Origin: Bacillus sp. 1NLA3E
GTDB lineage: Bacteria; Bacillota; Bacilli; Bacillales; Cytobacillaceae
Assembly: GCF_000242895.2 (NCBI RefSeq)
Contig: NC_021171.1
Location: 4,684,001-4,748,000 of the forward strand
Direction of reading: 5' to 3'
DNA length: 64,000 nt
The number at the start of each line of letters is the position of its first letter. The stretch's first letter is position 1. This document shows, in pieces, positions 18,076 through 26,795 of the stretch. The position numbers were made by a program, and so were the translations under genes. Below the pieces are notes generated by a model. The model saw nothing but the letters and a program-made list of their open reading frames with translations, was not told where the DNA came from and did not search any database.

Positions 18076-18261
18076 ATGCCATACGTTACAGTTAAAATGC
18101 TGGAAGGCCGCACTGAAGAGCAAAAAAAGGCCTTGGTTGAAAAGGTAACAGAAGCTGTAAGTGAAACTGCTGGGGCACCGAAAGAAAATATCGTTGTTTT
18201 TATCGAAGAAATGACAAAAAACCACTATGCGGTAGCTGGAAAACGATTAAGTGATCAATAA
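18076..18261 (+). CDS. ywhB: 4-oxalocrotonate tautomerase family protein YwhB
   Basis: Small tautomerase-superfamily enzyme of 61 residues, normally a hexamer. The catalytic amino-terminal proline is present (MPYVTVKMLEGRTEEQKKAL), and the conserved IVVFIEEMTKNHYAVAGKRL region follows. The physiological substrate in Bacillus is unknown; B. subtilis YwhB has 2-hydroxymuconate tautomerase activity in vitro. The ATG at 18076 follows AAAGGAGGGATACAT; a longer in-frame extension upstream is rejected because Pro2 must be N-terminal. Divergent from ywhC and followed by a terminator hairpin. Confidence 0.92.
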   Translation: MPYVTVKMLEGRTEEQKKALVEKVTEAVSETAGAPKENIVVFIEEMTKNHYAVAGKRLSDQ

Positions 18262-18281
18262 ATTATCGAAAATTTCGTTAC

Positions 18282-18316
18282 AAAAAAGGCTAAGCGTTAG
18301 TGCTTAGCTTTTTCTT
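18282..18316 (+). terminator. ywhB terminator
   Basis: AAGGCTAAGC-GTTAGT-GCTTAGCTTTTTC: an 8-bp stem with a T run. It overlaps the last codons of the convergent ywgA gene. Confidence 0.75.
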
Positions 18317-18803
18317 TTAAAACCTCAATATAGCTATACGCTTCGTCAACTTCTTCAGTCGTGTAGCGTTGTTTGCTTTTTAATGTAAACACCTTGTCCT
18401 GGACTTCCTCTTTTGGAAGATTATCAAAATAAAGAATCGTGGAGACGAGCTCCAGAAATCTAGCATTTTGGCCGTTCATATCCGCTAGACATTCAGGAAG
18501 GGTGGGCATGTCCACTTCATTTAAACTTAAAAACTCTTTTCCAGATTCGGTTAAGGCATAACGATATTGGTGGTAGCCACCTTTGTTTTCCTTTATTTCA
18601 TTTAAAAAGCCTATATTACAAAGCTCCTCGACCCGTAATGTTAGCTCTTCTGAATACGGTCCATAAAAGTGAAACTGAAAACGTTCCTGGAAGGGAAAGG
18701 AGATTTTCTTGGCAATATAAATCATTTTTTGTAATTTTTTACGGCCGGTAATTTCACCGGAAACAGAAATAGCATGGACTATTTTAGCGTGGTCTCTTAA
18801 CAA
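18297..18803 (-). CDS. ywgA: YwgA family protein
   Basis: Protein of 168 residues matching Bacillus YwgA. The middle resembles a winged-helix arrangement (FYGPYSEELTLRVEELCNIGFL followed by YRYALTESGKEFLSL), which suggests nucleic-acid or protein binding. No function is established. The start is a TTG at 18803 with AGGAG 10 bases upstream. It lies 42 bp downstream of ywfO on the same strand, so the two are probably cotranscribed as in B. subtilis. Confidence 0.82.
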   Translation of the reverse strand: MLRDHAKIVHAISVSGEITGRKKLQKMIYIAKKISFPFQERFQFHFYGPYSEELTLRVEELCNIGFLNEIKENKGGYHQYRYALTESGKEFLSLNEVDMPTLPECLADMNGQNARFLELVSTILYFDNLPKEEVQDKVFTLKSKQRYTTEEVDEAYSYIEVLKEKAKH

Positions 18804-18844
18804 AGCATGTCAGCTCCTACTTTTCTTAATGATGGAGGTATTAA

Positions 18845-20146
18845 TTATTCCTGTTCTAACAGGGCCAGAATTTGTTTCTTAACCGTTTTCTTCGTCGTTT
18901 GATCAGCGATTAAATCGGCAGGGTAATAGAGCTTATGATCTGTTCTTCTTTTCCCTGAAATGGCGTCAACAATCGATGACTCTCTTGAAAGCTCGCGCAG
19001 TTCTCCGTTTTTCATCAGCAAATGGATTGGCAGCCGTTCTTCTTCCTCACCAGGGCGATAAAAATCGTATGGTAGGTCAGAGGATGAGTCGACAACTAAA
19101 TAATATTCCGGATCAAGTCCAGCCTTTTTAAATAAAATCGATAACTCTGCCAGCTTCTTATATCCTTTCGCCGGGTCAAACTCAACATATTTAAACAAAT
19201 TCCGATCCATGAATCGCTTCGATAAATCTCGCAAAATTGGGTCTTCTTCCTCTTCCCACAGTTGAAAATAAAAAAGAATGACCGCCTCGTCCAATTTTAA
19301 ATAGTCTGCTAGCGAGACTTTATTTTCAAAAAATGTCTTGAAGTGAATGGGCTCGTAATGGAAGGTATAGCCCGTCTCATAAAGGTATTTGGCTCGATGT
19401 AATATTTTCGTTAAAATGACCTCAGCGCTACGTGTCACCGGATGGAAATAAACCTGCCAATACATTTGATAACGGCTCATAATATAGTCCTCAACCGCAT
19501 GCATACCGCTATGTTTGATGACGACCTGGTCCTCACGTGGGCGCATGACCCGCAATATCCGCTCCATATCAAAATGGCCATAGCTAACCCCTGTAAAATA
19601 AGCATCCCGTTGTAAATAGTCCATTCGGTCAGCGTCAATTTGACTGGAAATTAAGCTGACAACCAGCTTATTGCGGTAGGTTTTGGCAATCACTTCCGCA
19701 ACATCTGCTGGAAAATCAGGTCCGACCTTCGTTAAGATTTGATTTACTTCCGTTTCACCTAAAATAATCTTTCTGGTAAACTCCTCATGATCAAAGTCAA
19801 ACACCTTTTCAAAAGAATGCGAGAATGGACCGTGACCTAAGTCATGAAGCAATGCTGCGCAAAGCGACAGTAGTCGCTCGTTTTCGTCCCACTCCGGTCG
19901 ACCTTCGAACACATTATCAATAATGCGCCGAATGATTTCGTATACTCCAAGGGAGTGGTTAAATCGGCTATGCTCAGCACCATGGAACGTCAAGTAGGTC
20001 GTCCCCAGCTGTTTAATTCTGCGTAATCGTTGAAACTCTTTTGTGCCGATCAGGTCCCAAATCACTTTGTCCCTAACGTGAACATAGCGGTGAACCGGGT
20101 CTTTAAATACTTTCTCCTCAGCTAACTGCTCCGCCGCATATCCCAT
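18845..20146 (-). CDS. ywfO: HD-domain phosphohydrolase YwfO
   Basis: Metal-dependent HD-superfamily hydrolase of 433 residues, related to dGTPase-type nucleotide triphosphohydrolases. Metal ligands are visible in HGAEHSRFNHSLGVYEI, CAALLHDLGHGPFSHSFE (HD pair) and QIDADRMDYLQRDAYFTG (Asp). The family shows nucleotide triphosphohydrolase activity; the cellular role is unsettled. ATG at 20146. A minus-strand TATAAT lies at 20184-20179, and an 8-bp inverted repeat (20201-20224) covers the region upstream of it, which may be an operator. Confidence 0.88.
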   Translation of the reverse strand: MGYAAEQLAEEKVFKDPVHRYVHVRDKVIWDLIGTKEFQRLRRIKQLGTTYLTFHGAEHSRFNHSLGVYEIIRRIIDNVFEGRPEWDENERLLSLCAALLHDLGHGPFSHSFEKVFDFDHEEFTRKIILGETEVNQILTKVGPDFPADVAEVIAKTYRNKLVVSLISSQIDADRMDYLQRDAYFTGVSYGHFDMERILRVMRPREDQVVIKHSGMHAVEDYIMSRYQMYWQVYFHPVTRSAEVILTKILHRAKYLYETGYTFHYEPIHFKTFFENKVSLADYLKLDEAVILFYFQLWEEEEDPILRDLSKRFMDRNLFKYVEFDPAKGYKKLAELSILFKKAGLDPEYYLVVDSSSDLPYDFYRPGEEEERLPIHLLMKNGELRELSRESSIVDAISGKRRTDHKLYYPADLIADQTTKKTVKKQILALLEQE

Positions 20147-20200
20147 TATTGACCTCTTTTCCGTTTATTCATGTTTCTATTATATCCTGTTCTTTTTGGC

Positions 20201-20224
20201 AATTCACGAGAGATTCCGTGAATT
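20201..20224. repeat. inverted repeat upstream of ywfO
   Basis: AATTCACG-N8-CGTGAATT, perfect 8-bp arms, 17 bp upstream of the minus-strand -10 box TATAAT (20184-20179). It occupies the -35 position, where no consensus hexamer is seen. Suggests an operator or activator site for ywfO. Confidence 0.5.
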
Positions 20225-20246
20225 TTTCGGGGATTCTTAAAAAATA

Positions 20247-20431
20247 GGCTCTGTTAATCTTGCCTGTTGATTTCCGTTTCAGGCACTCGCTTTCCGCGGG
20301 GCGGGCGGTGAGCCTCCTCGGCGCTTAAGCGCCTGTGGGGTCTCACCTGTCCAGCTGCTCCCGCAGGAGTCTCGCGACTTCCACTCCAATCAACATTGTG
20401 CAAAAAATCAACATTGAGCTTTAACACAGCC
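20247..20431. repeat. MITE-like repeat A, copy 4
   Basis: Complete copy from GGCTCTGTTAA to TTTAACACAGCC, 185 bp, with the core TTTCCGCGGGGCGGGCGGTG. Flanking A/T-rich 8-mers (AAAAAATA before; the same string one base in after) are consistent with a target duplication but are low in complexity. It fills the gap between ywfO and the DUF1450 gene. Confidence 0.88.
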
Positions 20432-20437
20432 AAAAAA

Positions 20438-20477
20438 ATAAAAATCACCTAGGATTGGAGTCGAAGGTGATTTTATT
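20438..20477. terminator. terminator hairpin behind the DUF1450 gene
   Basis: AAAATCACCT and AGGTGATTTTATTTTTT form a 10-bp stem. It serves the minus-strand DUF1450 gene whose stop is at 20473. Confidence 0.7.
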
Positions 20478-20697
20478 TTTTAATTTTTTTGGCGACCTTC
20501 TCGATTAATTCATCTTCGGTCAATGCCGCTAAAGGTCGATTATTCACAAAGGCGAATGATTTTTTTCGACCGGGGCCACAATAGGACTGACAGCCGATTT
20601 CTATTTTTGCCTCAGGGTCTAGTTGCTTTAAACGAGGAATTAATGTTTTTAAATTTACTGCCTGACAATCGTCGCAAACACGAAATTCGTTTGCCAT
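20473..20697 (-). CDS. DUF1450 (YuzB-like) small protein
   Basis: Protein of 74 residues with the conserved DUF1450 cysteines: CDDCQAVN near the start and [18 protein letters not shown] in the middle. The CxxC and CxxxC spacing resembles thioredoxin-like ferredoxin folds that could bind a metal or Fe-S cluster, but no function is known. The last 15 residues are lysine-rich. ATG at 20697. It stands between ywfO and rsfA, on the minus strand. Confidence 0.8.
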   Translation of the reverse strand: MANEFRVCDDCQAVNLKTLIPRLKQLDPEAKIEIGCQSYCGPGRKKSFAFVNNRPLAALTEDELIEKVAKKIKK

Positions 20698-20951
20698 ATT
20701 ATGACAACCCTTTCTCCGTTCTATATTTAAATGGATTTATTTTTTCAATAAGGAAAATATCGACGCTCTTAATACTAAAAGGTATTTTACAGTTTCTGAT
20801 TAGTTAATGCAAGTTGCAATCATGAATGTTGGGCGGAATCCTACTGAATAGTAAAATATGCAAAAATCTACTATCCTTGTATTCCATTTGTATAAAGCTT
20901 GAAAAATAAGGGAATGATGAGACTAGAATTTTAATTTTAGGAGTTGAGTAA

Positions 20952-21719
20952 ATGAAAATACGTCAAGATGCATGGACCGATGAAAATGATTTGCTATTGG
21001 CCGAAACAGTGCTAAGACACGTAAGAGAAGGAAGCACGCAGTTAAATGCCTTTGAAGAGGTTGGAGATAAATTAAATAGAACTTCTGCTGCCTGCGGTTT
21101 CCGGTGGAATGCCGTTGTCCGCCATCAATATGAGAAAGCGTTAGAATTAGCAAAAAAACAACGCAAGCAAAGACAAAGAATTCTCGGCAAAGACCAAAGT
21201 GGCAAGAAAAAACTTCTGTATTCACCTCCGTTTGGAAAGATTGGGGAGTTAGAACCAATCATGAATACAAGCCCAATGGAAGATGAATTTGCTACTGAGT
21301 TTAGTATGGTTGTTCCACCAGCGGCTTTGGTTGCTCCTGAACCTGAACCTGCGCCAGTATCAGTGTTTTCTGCACCCGTTTCTGCACCGATGCAACAAAT
21401 AAATACTGGTCAAGTTTCGTTAGATTCTGTTATTGCTTATTTGCAAAACTTAAAGCATTCCAATTTTCATGCTGATATTTTAAAAAGTGAGAATGAAAGA
21501 TTGAAGCGAGAGATTGCCGATTTGAAGAGGCATAACCATGAGCTCCAAGGAAAAATTGACCATCTAGAACAAGATACAGAAACAATTCAGGAAGACTATG
21601 AAACCCTAATGAAAATCATGAACAGGGCTCGAAAGCTTGTATTATTCGAAGAGGAAGAACGTCCGCAAACAACATTCAAAATGGACCGAAACGGGAATCT
21701 TGAAAAAGTAGCGGAATAA
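20952..21719 (+). CDS. rsfA: prespore-specific regulator RsfA
   Basis: Transcription factor of the RsfA/YlbO family. In B. subtilis it is made under sigma-F in the forespore and tunes part of the sigma-F regulon. The 255 residues start with a Myb/SANT-like DNA-binding domain ([20 protein letters not shown] then [21 protein letters not shown], about residues 3-60). A Pro/Val-rich linker (about 118-140) and a long coiled coil follow ([20 protein letters not shown] to about residue 225). ATG with TAGGAG upstream; strong terminator after the stop. Position before lipL is conserved. Confidence 0.93.
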   Translation: MKIRQDAWTDENDLLLAETVLRHVREGSTQLNAFEEVGDKLNRTSAACGFRWNAVVRHQYEKALELAKKQRKQRQRILGKDQSGKKKLLYSPPFGKIGELEPIMNTSPMEDEFATEFSMVVPPAALVAPEPEPAPVSVFSAPVSAPMQQINTGQVSLDSVIAYLQNLKHSNFHADILKSENERLKREIADLKRHNHELQGKIDHLEQDTETIQEDYETLMKIMNRARKLVLFEEEERPQTTFKMDRNGNLEKVAE

Positions 21720-21749
21720 TAGAATGAGGAGACAGGGCAACGCATCTTA

Positions 21750-21789
21750 AATAAAAGCCGATTCCGTGACAAGAATCGGCTTTTTTATT
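21750..21789 (+). terminator. rsfA terminator (probably also lipL)
   Basis: AAAAGCCGATTC-CGTGACAA-GAATCGGCTTTTTT: 12-bp stem with T run, between the convergent rsfA and lipL genes. Confidence 0.88.
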
Positions 21790-21802
21790 GGGTCTGAACA
21801 CT

Positions 21803-22648
21803 TTATAGATTTTCAAAGAGCATTTTTTGATTACGTTCAACGACCCGCTCGTAATACTCGGAAAATAGCGTAATTTCCTCGTCTGTTAATTGCCCAGAAT
21901 AAATTTGGTTGCTTGTTTCTTTTAAAGTAGTAAGAAACCTCATCATCACATCCGTGATTGACAATTCCTCACCCAGTAATTCCGAAAGGGAAGCCATCAC
22001 ATCAGGGTTTACTTCTGGAAAAAATAGCTTGGTCGGTTCGCCTTTTTTTGCACGGTCGTAAAAACCTTTAATTAGCTCGGCACGATTTGCTCCACTAGCA
22101 GTCACGCAGAGATAGATTTGGACCGCCACACCTTTCCGTAAGCGCCGTTGTGAAATACCAGCGAACTTTTTGCCGTTTATACTTAAATCATAGCTTCCAG
22201 GGCAGTAGGATTCACTTATTTCCCGCGCCTCGATTTGCTGCTGAAAATCTGCGAACATCCGCTTGATCAACAACCACATTGCGTCATAGCCACGATTGAT
22301 ATTAATTCCTTTTTCAGTTTCCGTGAGAACAAGCGTCAGGTTTAAAACCCCTTCATCTAGGACAACAGCTAATCCACCGGAATTTCTCACGATATATTTA
22401 TAGCCTTGGTCGTGAAGATAATGTAAACCGGCTTCCAAGTGGGGGAGCTTTGTATCCTGAATGCCGAGGACGACCGTTTTGTGGTGGACCCATGCTCTTG
22501 CGGTGGCAGGAGATTTCCCTGACCCGACGGATGCACAAAGAGTGTCATCCATTCCAAATGACTGCAATGCATCGAAATGAGCACCTAGTCCGGTTTGGTC
22601 GATAATCCGCCATGTATTTTGGCTCAATAACAGCTGGGCTTCCTGCAT
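21803..22648 (-). CDS. lipL: octanoyl-[GcvH]:protein N-octanoyltransferase
   Basis: Amidotransferase that moves octanoyl groups from GcvH to the E2 subunits of 2-oxoacid dehydrogenases in the Bacillus lipoate relay. The 281 residues carry a BPL/LplA/LipB fold: SGGLAVVLDEGVLNLTLVL, the active-site Cys in SYCPGSYDLSINGKKFAGIS, and the conserved Lys in GKKFAG. Length and position next to pta and hemQ match B. subtilis LipL (YwfL). ATG at 22648 with AAAGGAGCC upstream. LipM (ligase-like) is the main alternative, but synteny favours LipL. Confidence 0.9.
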   Translation of the reverse strand: MQEAQLLLSQNTWRIIDQTGLGAHFDALQSFGMDDTLCASVGSGKSPATARAWVHHKTVVLGIQDTKLPHLEAGLHYLHDQGYKYIVRNSGGLAVVLDEGVLNLTLVLTETEKGININRGYDAMWLLIKRMFADFQQQIEAREISESYCPGSYDLSINGKKFAGISQRRLRKGVAVQIYLCVTASGANRAELIKGFYDRAKKGEPTKLFFPEVNPDVMASLSELLGEELSITDVMMRFLTTLKETSNQIYSGQLTDEEITLFSEYYERVVERNQKMLFENL

Positions 22649-22736
22649 GAAATAGGCTCCTTTTTTAAAAATCTTGAAGTTATTATAGCATAATGAGGTG
22701 GTGGGAGCGGCTATTTGATGGTGGTGAGCGCTATGT

Positions 22737-22800
22737 GGAGTTTGTCGGCCGCTTTTCCCGATTTGTCGGCCGCTTTTGCAATTTTATCGGCCAATATCCA
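22737..22800. repeat. short tandem TCGGCC repeat
   Basis: TTTGTCGGCCGCTTTT occurs twice, with a 21-22 base step, and TTTATCGGCC follows once. The block lies in the gap between lipL and pta, which otherwise holds only the pta terminator. Confidence 0.6.
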
Positions 22801-22857
22801 TGAATTCCCAAATAGAAACAGCGACTTTCTAATAAATATTTATTTTTAACAAAAACA

Positions 22858-22897
22858 AACAAAGAGCCAGCCCAAATAAATTGAACTGACTCTCACC
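22858..22897 (-). terminator. pta terminator
   Basis: Minus-strand GAGTCAG...CTGGCTC stem followed by TTTGTTTG, directly after the pta stop. Confidence 0.6.
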
Positions 22898-22908
22898 ATT
22901 CGAAAAAA

Positions 22909-23886
22909 TTACTGATTCAACGATTGACCTGCAGTAATCAACGCTAATTTATAAACATCTTCTTCATTACAACCGCGTGATAGGTCGTTAACAGGACGAT
23001 TTAAGCCTTGTAAAATTGGGCCAACTGCTTCAAAATTACCTAATCGTTGGGCAATTTTATAGCCAATATTACCTGCTTCTAAACTTGGGAAAACAAACAC
23101 ATTGGCATCGCCTTGAAGCGGAGAGCCAGGTGCCTTAGACTTCGCAACAGATGGAACAAACGCTGCATCAAATTGGAATTCTCCATCAACGATAAGTTGT
23201 GGATCACGTTTTTTAGCCTCTTCAACAGCTGCAGACACCTTTTCCGTTTCGGGAGATTTCGCTGAGCCCTTTGTAGAAAAGCTAAGCATCGCTACTCGTG
23301 GTTCAATATTAAACATATTGGCTGTTTTTGCACTTTCAACGGCAATTTCAGCTAAGTCATTGCTATCTGGAGCGATGTTAATGGCACAATCAGCAAATAC
23401 GTATTTCTCTTCGTCACGAACCATGATAAATACACCGGACGTTTTGCTAACGCCATGTTTTGTTTTAATGATTTGTAGTGCTGGGCGAACCGTGTCAGCA
23501 GTTGAATGAATGGCACCGCTTACGAGTCCATCTGCCTTATTTGTATGTACAAGCATAGTTCCGAAGTAATTTTCATCAAGAAGAATTTTGCGAGCATCCT
23601 CTTCAGTTGCTTTACCTTTGCGGCGCTCAACAAAAGATTGGACTAGCTCGTCAATCATTGCATAATTCTTTGGATCATATATTTCAGCTGCGTCTAATGA
23701 AACATTAAGTTCAGCTGCTTTTGCTTGAATCTGTTCAATATCTCCAATCAGGATCGGTGTTAAAACTTTCTCTTGTGCCAATCTTCCGGCAGCTTTTAAA
23801 ATTCGCTCATCTAACCCTTCTGGAAAAACAATCTTAACTTCCTTACCAGTCAATTTTTCTTTAATACCTGTAAATAAATCAGCCAT
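22909..23886 (-). CDS. pta: phosphate acetyltransferase
   Basis: Interconverts acetyl-CoA and acetyl phosphate, the first step of the overflow route to acetate. The 325 residues are a single PTA_PTB domain (no N-terminal extension), the usual Firmicute length. Conserved regions include HTNKADGLVSGAIHSTADTV (about residue 115), DCAINIAPDSNDLAEIA, and the C-terminal FPSLEAGNIGYKIAQRLG. The second of two adjacent ATGs (23886) is chosen because AAGGAGG is then 6-7 bases away; the N-terminus then begins MADLF as in B. subtilis. A cre box lies about 70 bp upstream. Confidence 0.95.
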   Translation of the reverse strand: MADLFTGIKEKLTGKEVKIVFPEGLDERILKAAGRLAQEKVLTPILIGDIEQIQAKAAELNVSLDAAEIYDPKNYAMIDELVQSFVERRKGKATEEDARKILLDENYFGTMLVHTNKADGLVSGAIHSTADTVRPALQIIKTKHGVSKTSGVFIMVRDEEKYVFADCAINIAPDSNDLAEIAVESAKTANMFNIEPRVAMLSFSTKGSAKSPETEKVSAAVEEAKKRDPQLIVDGEFQFDAAFVPSVAKSKAPGSPLQGDANVFVFPSLEAGNIGYKIAQRLGNFEAVGPILQGLNRPVNDLSRGCNEEDVYKLALITAGQSLNQ

Positions 23887-23956
23887 CATAATCCTCCTTA
23901 AATACTGTCTTCTCTAGAATACTCTACCAAGTTAAAAATTCAAGAAACCATTGAAT

Positions 23957-23970
23957 CGGTAGCGCTTTCA
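23957..23970 (-). promoter_or_regulatory. cre site for CcpA upstream of pta
   Basis: Minus-strand TGAAAGCGCTACCG matches cre (TGWAANCGNTNWCA) at 12 of 14 positions and shares its first 11 bases with the known B. subtilis pta cre, where CcpA activates transcription. The distance of 70-85 bp from the start codon suits an upstream activator site. Confidence 0.7.
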
Positions 23971-24183
23971 CACTAAAAGTTGTTTAATTCATAAATTTTC
24001 TAATAATAAGAAAAATGTTATTTAGCAAGACCATTTTTACTATCTGCTATTTTCCCCAAAATATCCATTTAATTTACAAACAATGACTGATTGTAACACG
24101 GCTAGAGTTTATTCGTATGTGTCATGATCAAACTGTGATATAGTATTGGTGTAAATTGACAATGGTTTAGGAGTGATTATTAT

Positions 24184-24930
24184 ATGAGTGAAGCAGCACA
24201 AACTCTTGATGGATGGTACTGTCTACATGACTTCCGTTCAATCGATTGGGTAACTTGGAAAATGTTATCCAGTGACGAGCGTCAAACAGCCATTCACGAG
24301 TTTTTAAACTTAGTTGAAAAATGGAATACCACTCAATCTCGTAAAGAAGGTAGCCATGCCCTTTATACGGTTGTTGGACAAAAAGCAGACTTTATGATGA
24401 TGATTTTACGCCCATCAATGGAAGAGTTAAATGAAATCGAAACTGAATTCAATAAAACAAAATTAGCGGAATACACAGTTCCTGCTCATTCTTATGTTTC
24501 AGTTGTCGAACTCAGTAATTATCTTCCTGCCGATGAAGATCCTTATCAAAACCCGGCTGTGTTGGCACGTCTTTATCCGATTTTACCAAAATCAAAATAT
24601 GTTTGCTTCTATCCAATGGATAAGCGCCGCCAAGGAAATGACAACTGGTACATGCTTCCGATGGAAGAACGCCGCGGTATGATGCGGAGTCATGGCATGA
24701 TCGGCAGAAAATATGCAGGTAAGGTTAAACAGATTATTACGGGTTCAGTTGGATTTGACGATTACGAATGGGGCGTTACATTATTCGCTGACGATGTGCT
24801 TCAATTTAAAAAACTTGTATACGAAATGCGCTTTGATGAAGTAAGTGCTCGCTACGGTGAATTTGGTGCTTTCTTTGTCGGAAATTTACTTTCTGATGAT
24901 TCTGTAAGTAAATTTTTACACGTAAATTAG
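24184..24930 (+). CDS. hemQ: coproheme decarboxylase (hydrogen-peroxide-dependent heme synthase)
   Basis: Last enzyme of the coproporphyrin-dependent heme pathway of Firmicutes; it oxidatively decarboxylates coproheme III to heme b. The 248 residues belong to the chlorite-dismutase family. Key parts are [16 protein letters not shown] at the start, [20 protein letters not shown] (with the radical-forming Tyr), and [20 protein letters not shown] with the proximal heme His. ATG preceded by TTTAGGAGTGATTATT. Position between pta and gerQ is as in B. subtilis (YwfI). A terminator follows. Heme is needed by the cytochrome b subunit encoded at 33582-34292. Confidence 0.96.
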   Translation: MSEAAQTLDGWYCLHDFRSIDWVTWKMLSSDERQTAIHEFLNLVEKWNTTQSRKEGSHALYTVVGQKADFMMMILRPSMEELNEIETEFNKTKLAEYTVPAHSYVSVVELSNYLPADEDPYQNPAVLARLYPILPKSKYVCFYPMDKRRQGNDNWYMLPMEERRGMMRSHGMIGRKYAGKVKQIITGSVGFDDYEWGVTLFADDVLQFKKLVYEMRFDEVSARYGEFGAFFVGNLLSDDSVSKFLHVN

Positions 24931-24935
24931 TTGAA

Positions 24936-24969
24936 AAAGCTCTCTGCATACCATGCGGAGAGTTTTTTT
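24936..24969 (+). terminator. hemQ terminator
   Basis: CTCTCTGCAT-ACC-ATGCGGAGAG stem followed by seven T. Confidence 0.85.
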
Positions 24970-25100
24970 ATGCCTATGCTCTAGTCTAATTTTTCGTATC
25001 GAATTTTGTTCAAACACCGTTTAATCATATTTTTCCATTTCCCTCATATCTTTAAATTAGTGGGTTTGATTCATTAAAATGGTTTTGGGAGGGAAGCTTT

Positions 25101-25643
25101 TTGAGTTATTCAAATTCAAATCCTTATTTGGATTACCGAGTATATCCGCAAGGCTACCAGACATATGGAGGATCAGGAGGAGGTCAAGTTCCTAGCTTCA
25201 GTGGTCAACCACCAAGCTTTGGTGCACAGGGAGCTTTCCCACCAGCAGCTAGTGGAGGAATGCCTCCAGGGGGCTTTCAGCCATCACCAGGTGGACTGCA
25301 ACCTGGGCAAGGGTTTCCACCCGGGCAACAAAGTCCCGCCGCAAAAGTCCCCGGCATGCTCCCCATTGAGGAGTCATACATTGAAAATATTTTAAGGCTA
25401 AACAAAGGGAAACTTGTTACCGTATATTCGACATTCGAAAATAATAAAGAATGGAATGCCAAAATATTTAGAGGTTTAATTGAAGCCGCTGGAAGGGACC
25501 ATTTAATTCTCTCTGATCCACAGACAGGAATGCGTTATTTAATTCCAATGGTTTATGTGGATTACGTTACCTTCGATGAGGAAATTGAATATGAATACCC
25601 GTTTGGAGCAGGACCATCCCTATCATCACAGCCACCCCGATAA
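25101..25643 (+). CDS. gerQ: spore coat protein GerQ
   Basis: Inner spore-coat protein needed for germination, where it localises the cortex hydrolase CwlJ; it is crosslinked by transglutaminase Tgl in B. subtilis. The 180 residues have a low-complexity Gly/Pro/Gln-rich first half (about residues 15-85) and a conserved C-terminal domain starting LPIEESYIENILRLNKGKLV. The start is a TTG at 25101 after GGGAGGGAAGC. Expression in B. subtilis is mother-cell specific. Repeat B copy 2 follows the stop codon by 4 bp. Confidence 0.93.
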   Translation: MSYSNSNPYLDYRVYPQGYQTYGGSGGGQVPSFSGQPPSFGAQGAFPPAASGGMPPGGFQPSPGGLQPGQGFPPGQQSPAAKVPGMLPIEESYIENILRLNKGKLVTVYSTFENNKEWNAKIFRGLIEAAGRDHLILSDPQTGMRYLIPMVYVDYVTFDEEIEYEYPFGAGPSLSSQPPR

Positions 25644-25647
25644 TTAA

Positions 25648-25797
25648 GAAAAGCGCAAGGCGCCCGGTTAGCGACTTATGGACTGGAGCACATCGACTGA
25701 GATAAAGGAAACACGAAGAGCGAGAGCGATTCGATGTTGACGCAATCGTTGCGGAGATGGGTGAAGTCCACTAGTCGCTGGGCGCCTGGAGCTAGAC
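25648..25797. repeat. dispersed repeat B, copy 2
   Basis: 150 bp from GAAAAGCGCAAGGCGCCCGG to GGGCGCCTGGAGCTAGAC, near-identical to 17874-18022 in the interior (for example GACTGAGATAAAGGAAACAC and GACGCAATCGTTGCGGAG). It begins directly after gerQ, in the same orientation relative to the window as copy 1. Confidence 0.85.
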
Positions 25798-25828
25798 ACT
25801 CATCTAATTTCAAAGTTTTATTATTTGG

Positions 25829-25873
25829 CAAAAAAGGACTCCATTGGTATCAAACCAGCGGAGTCCTTTTTTC
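25829..25873. terminator. bidirectional terminator between gerQ and ywdK
   Basis: AAAAAAGGACTCC and GGAGTCCTTTTTT, a 13-bp stem with A and T tracts on both sides. Confidence 0.85.
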
Positions 25874-25874
25874 A

Positions 25875-26246
25875 TTACAAATGCTTAACTGCAGCCACAA
25901 TTATTAAGATCCATGCTGCTAAGAAGGCGACTCCCCCGAAAGGAGTGATGGCGCCTAAAATTTTAATTTGCGTCAAACTTAACACGTACAAGCTTCCCGA
26001 GAATAGTACAATTCCCGCTAGCATTAGCCAACCGGATTTTGTAATTAGCGAATTTGCTGGAAGTTTTCCAGCTAAGACTCCAATCACCAATAAACCAAGC
26101 GCATGATACATTTGATATTGAACGCCTGTTTTCCAAATATCTAAATAGTACGGATCAAGTCTTGCTTTTAATCCATGTGCGCCAAACGCCCCTAATCCTA
26201 CCGCCAAAAAAGCATTGATTGCCCCGATAATAATAAATAATTTCAC
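25875..26246 (-). CDS. ywdK: YwdK-like DUF423 membrane protein
   Basis: Membrane protein of 123 residues with four hydrophobic helices (about residues 3-20, 43-62, 69-88, 97-118). It has the DUF423 signature AVGLGAFGAHGLKARLDPYY after the first helix. Function unknown. ATG at 26246, GGAGGATGGGAGAAA upstream. Its position between gerQ and ywdI is conserved in B. subtilis. Confidence 0.87.
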   Translation of the reverse strand: MKLFIIIGAINAFLAVGLGAFGAHGLKARLDPYYLDIWKTGVQYQMYHALGLLVIGVLAGKLPANSLITKSGWLMLAGIVLFSGSLYVLSLTQIKILGAITPFGGVAFLAAWILIIVAAVKHL

Positions 26247-26360
26247 CGTTTTTCTCCCATCCTCCTGAACAGCTAATTCACCTAGATTTAGACACCTATT
26301 AAATTCATTCAGGAATTTTTATATTTTTTTATCAAAGCCGGAATTTCCGGTCTCTTTCCC

Positions 26361-26621
26361 CTAAAAATCAAACAATGATTCCCCGTTTGCTTCATCATCC
26401 ACTTGCAGTCTTTGTGGTTGGCTCACCGTTAATGGCTGCGCCATTATAGGTATACCCATTTCTTGTTGAGGCTGTTTTGTTTGCGGCTCGTCTAAAACAA
26501 GCTCACATAATGTCTTGACGGCTTGAATTTTTTCCCTGATTTTTGGCTCAGATGAGGAGGCTTTTGCCTGCCTAATCTCTTCCTCCATTTTTATCAGGAG
26601 TCTCTGCAATGAAATACTCAT
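26361..26621 (-). CDS. ywdI: YwdI family protein
   Basis: Small Bacillus protein of 86 residues with no assigned function. The first half is helical (MSISLQRLLIKMEEEIRQAK, then KIREKIQAVKTLCELVLD). The second half is Gln/Pro-rich and ends NGESLFDF. The ATG at 26621 is preferred, since AGAGGTG lies about 7 bases upstream; a GTG 9 bases earlier overlaps that site. It follows ywdK's neighbourhood order in B. subtilis. No ung gene follows here. Confidence 0.75.
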   Translation of the reverse strand: MSISLQRLLIKMEEEIRQAKASSSEPKIREKIQAVKTLCELVLDEPQTKQPQQEMGIPIMAQPLTVSQPQRLQVDDEANGESLFDF

Positions 26622-26795
26622 CCATTCCACCTCTTTTTCTACACGGATAAATTAAATCGTTTCACGTGAAACACGTCGAAATTAATCGTTTAAAAATCGC
26701 TGTTTCCATTTTAACGTATTTACAATTTTTTACCCAATATCTAGCTTAAGAGGGAGGGCACTTTGTCAAAAAGAAGCCAGTGAAACATAACAAAA

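Noticed and set aside
20254-20448. Frames inside repeat A copies giving similar peptides (TPAGAAGQVRPRRR type), also at 16824, 49223 and 57604
   Set aside because: They arise from the conserved GC-rich core, have no consistent start signal, and are interrupted differently in each copy.
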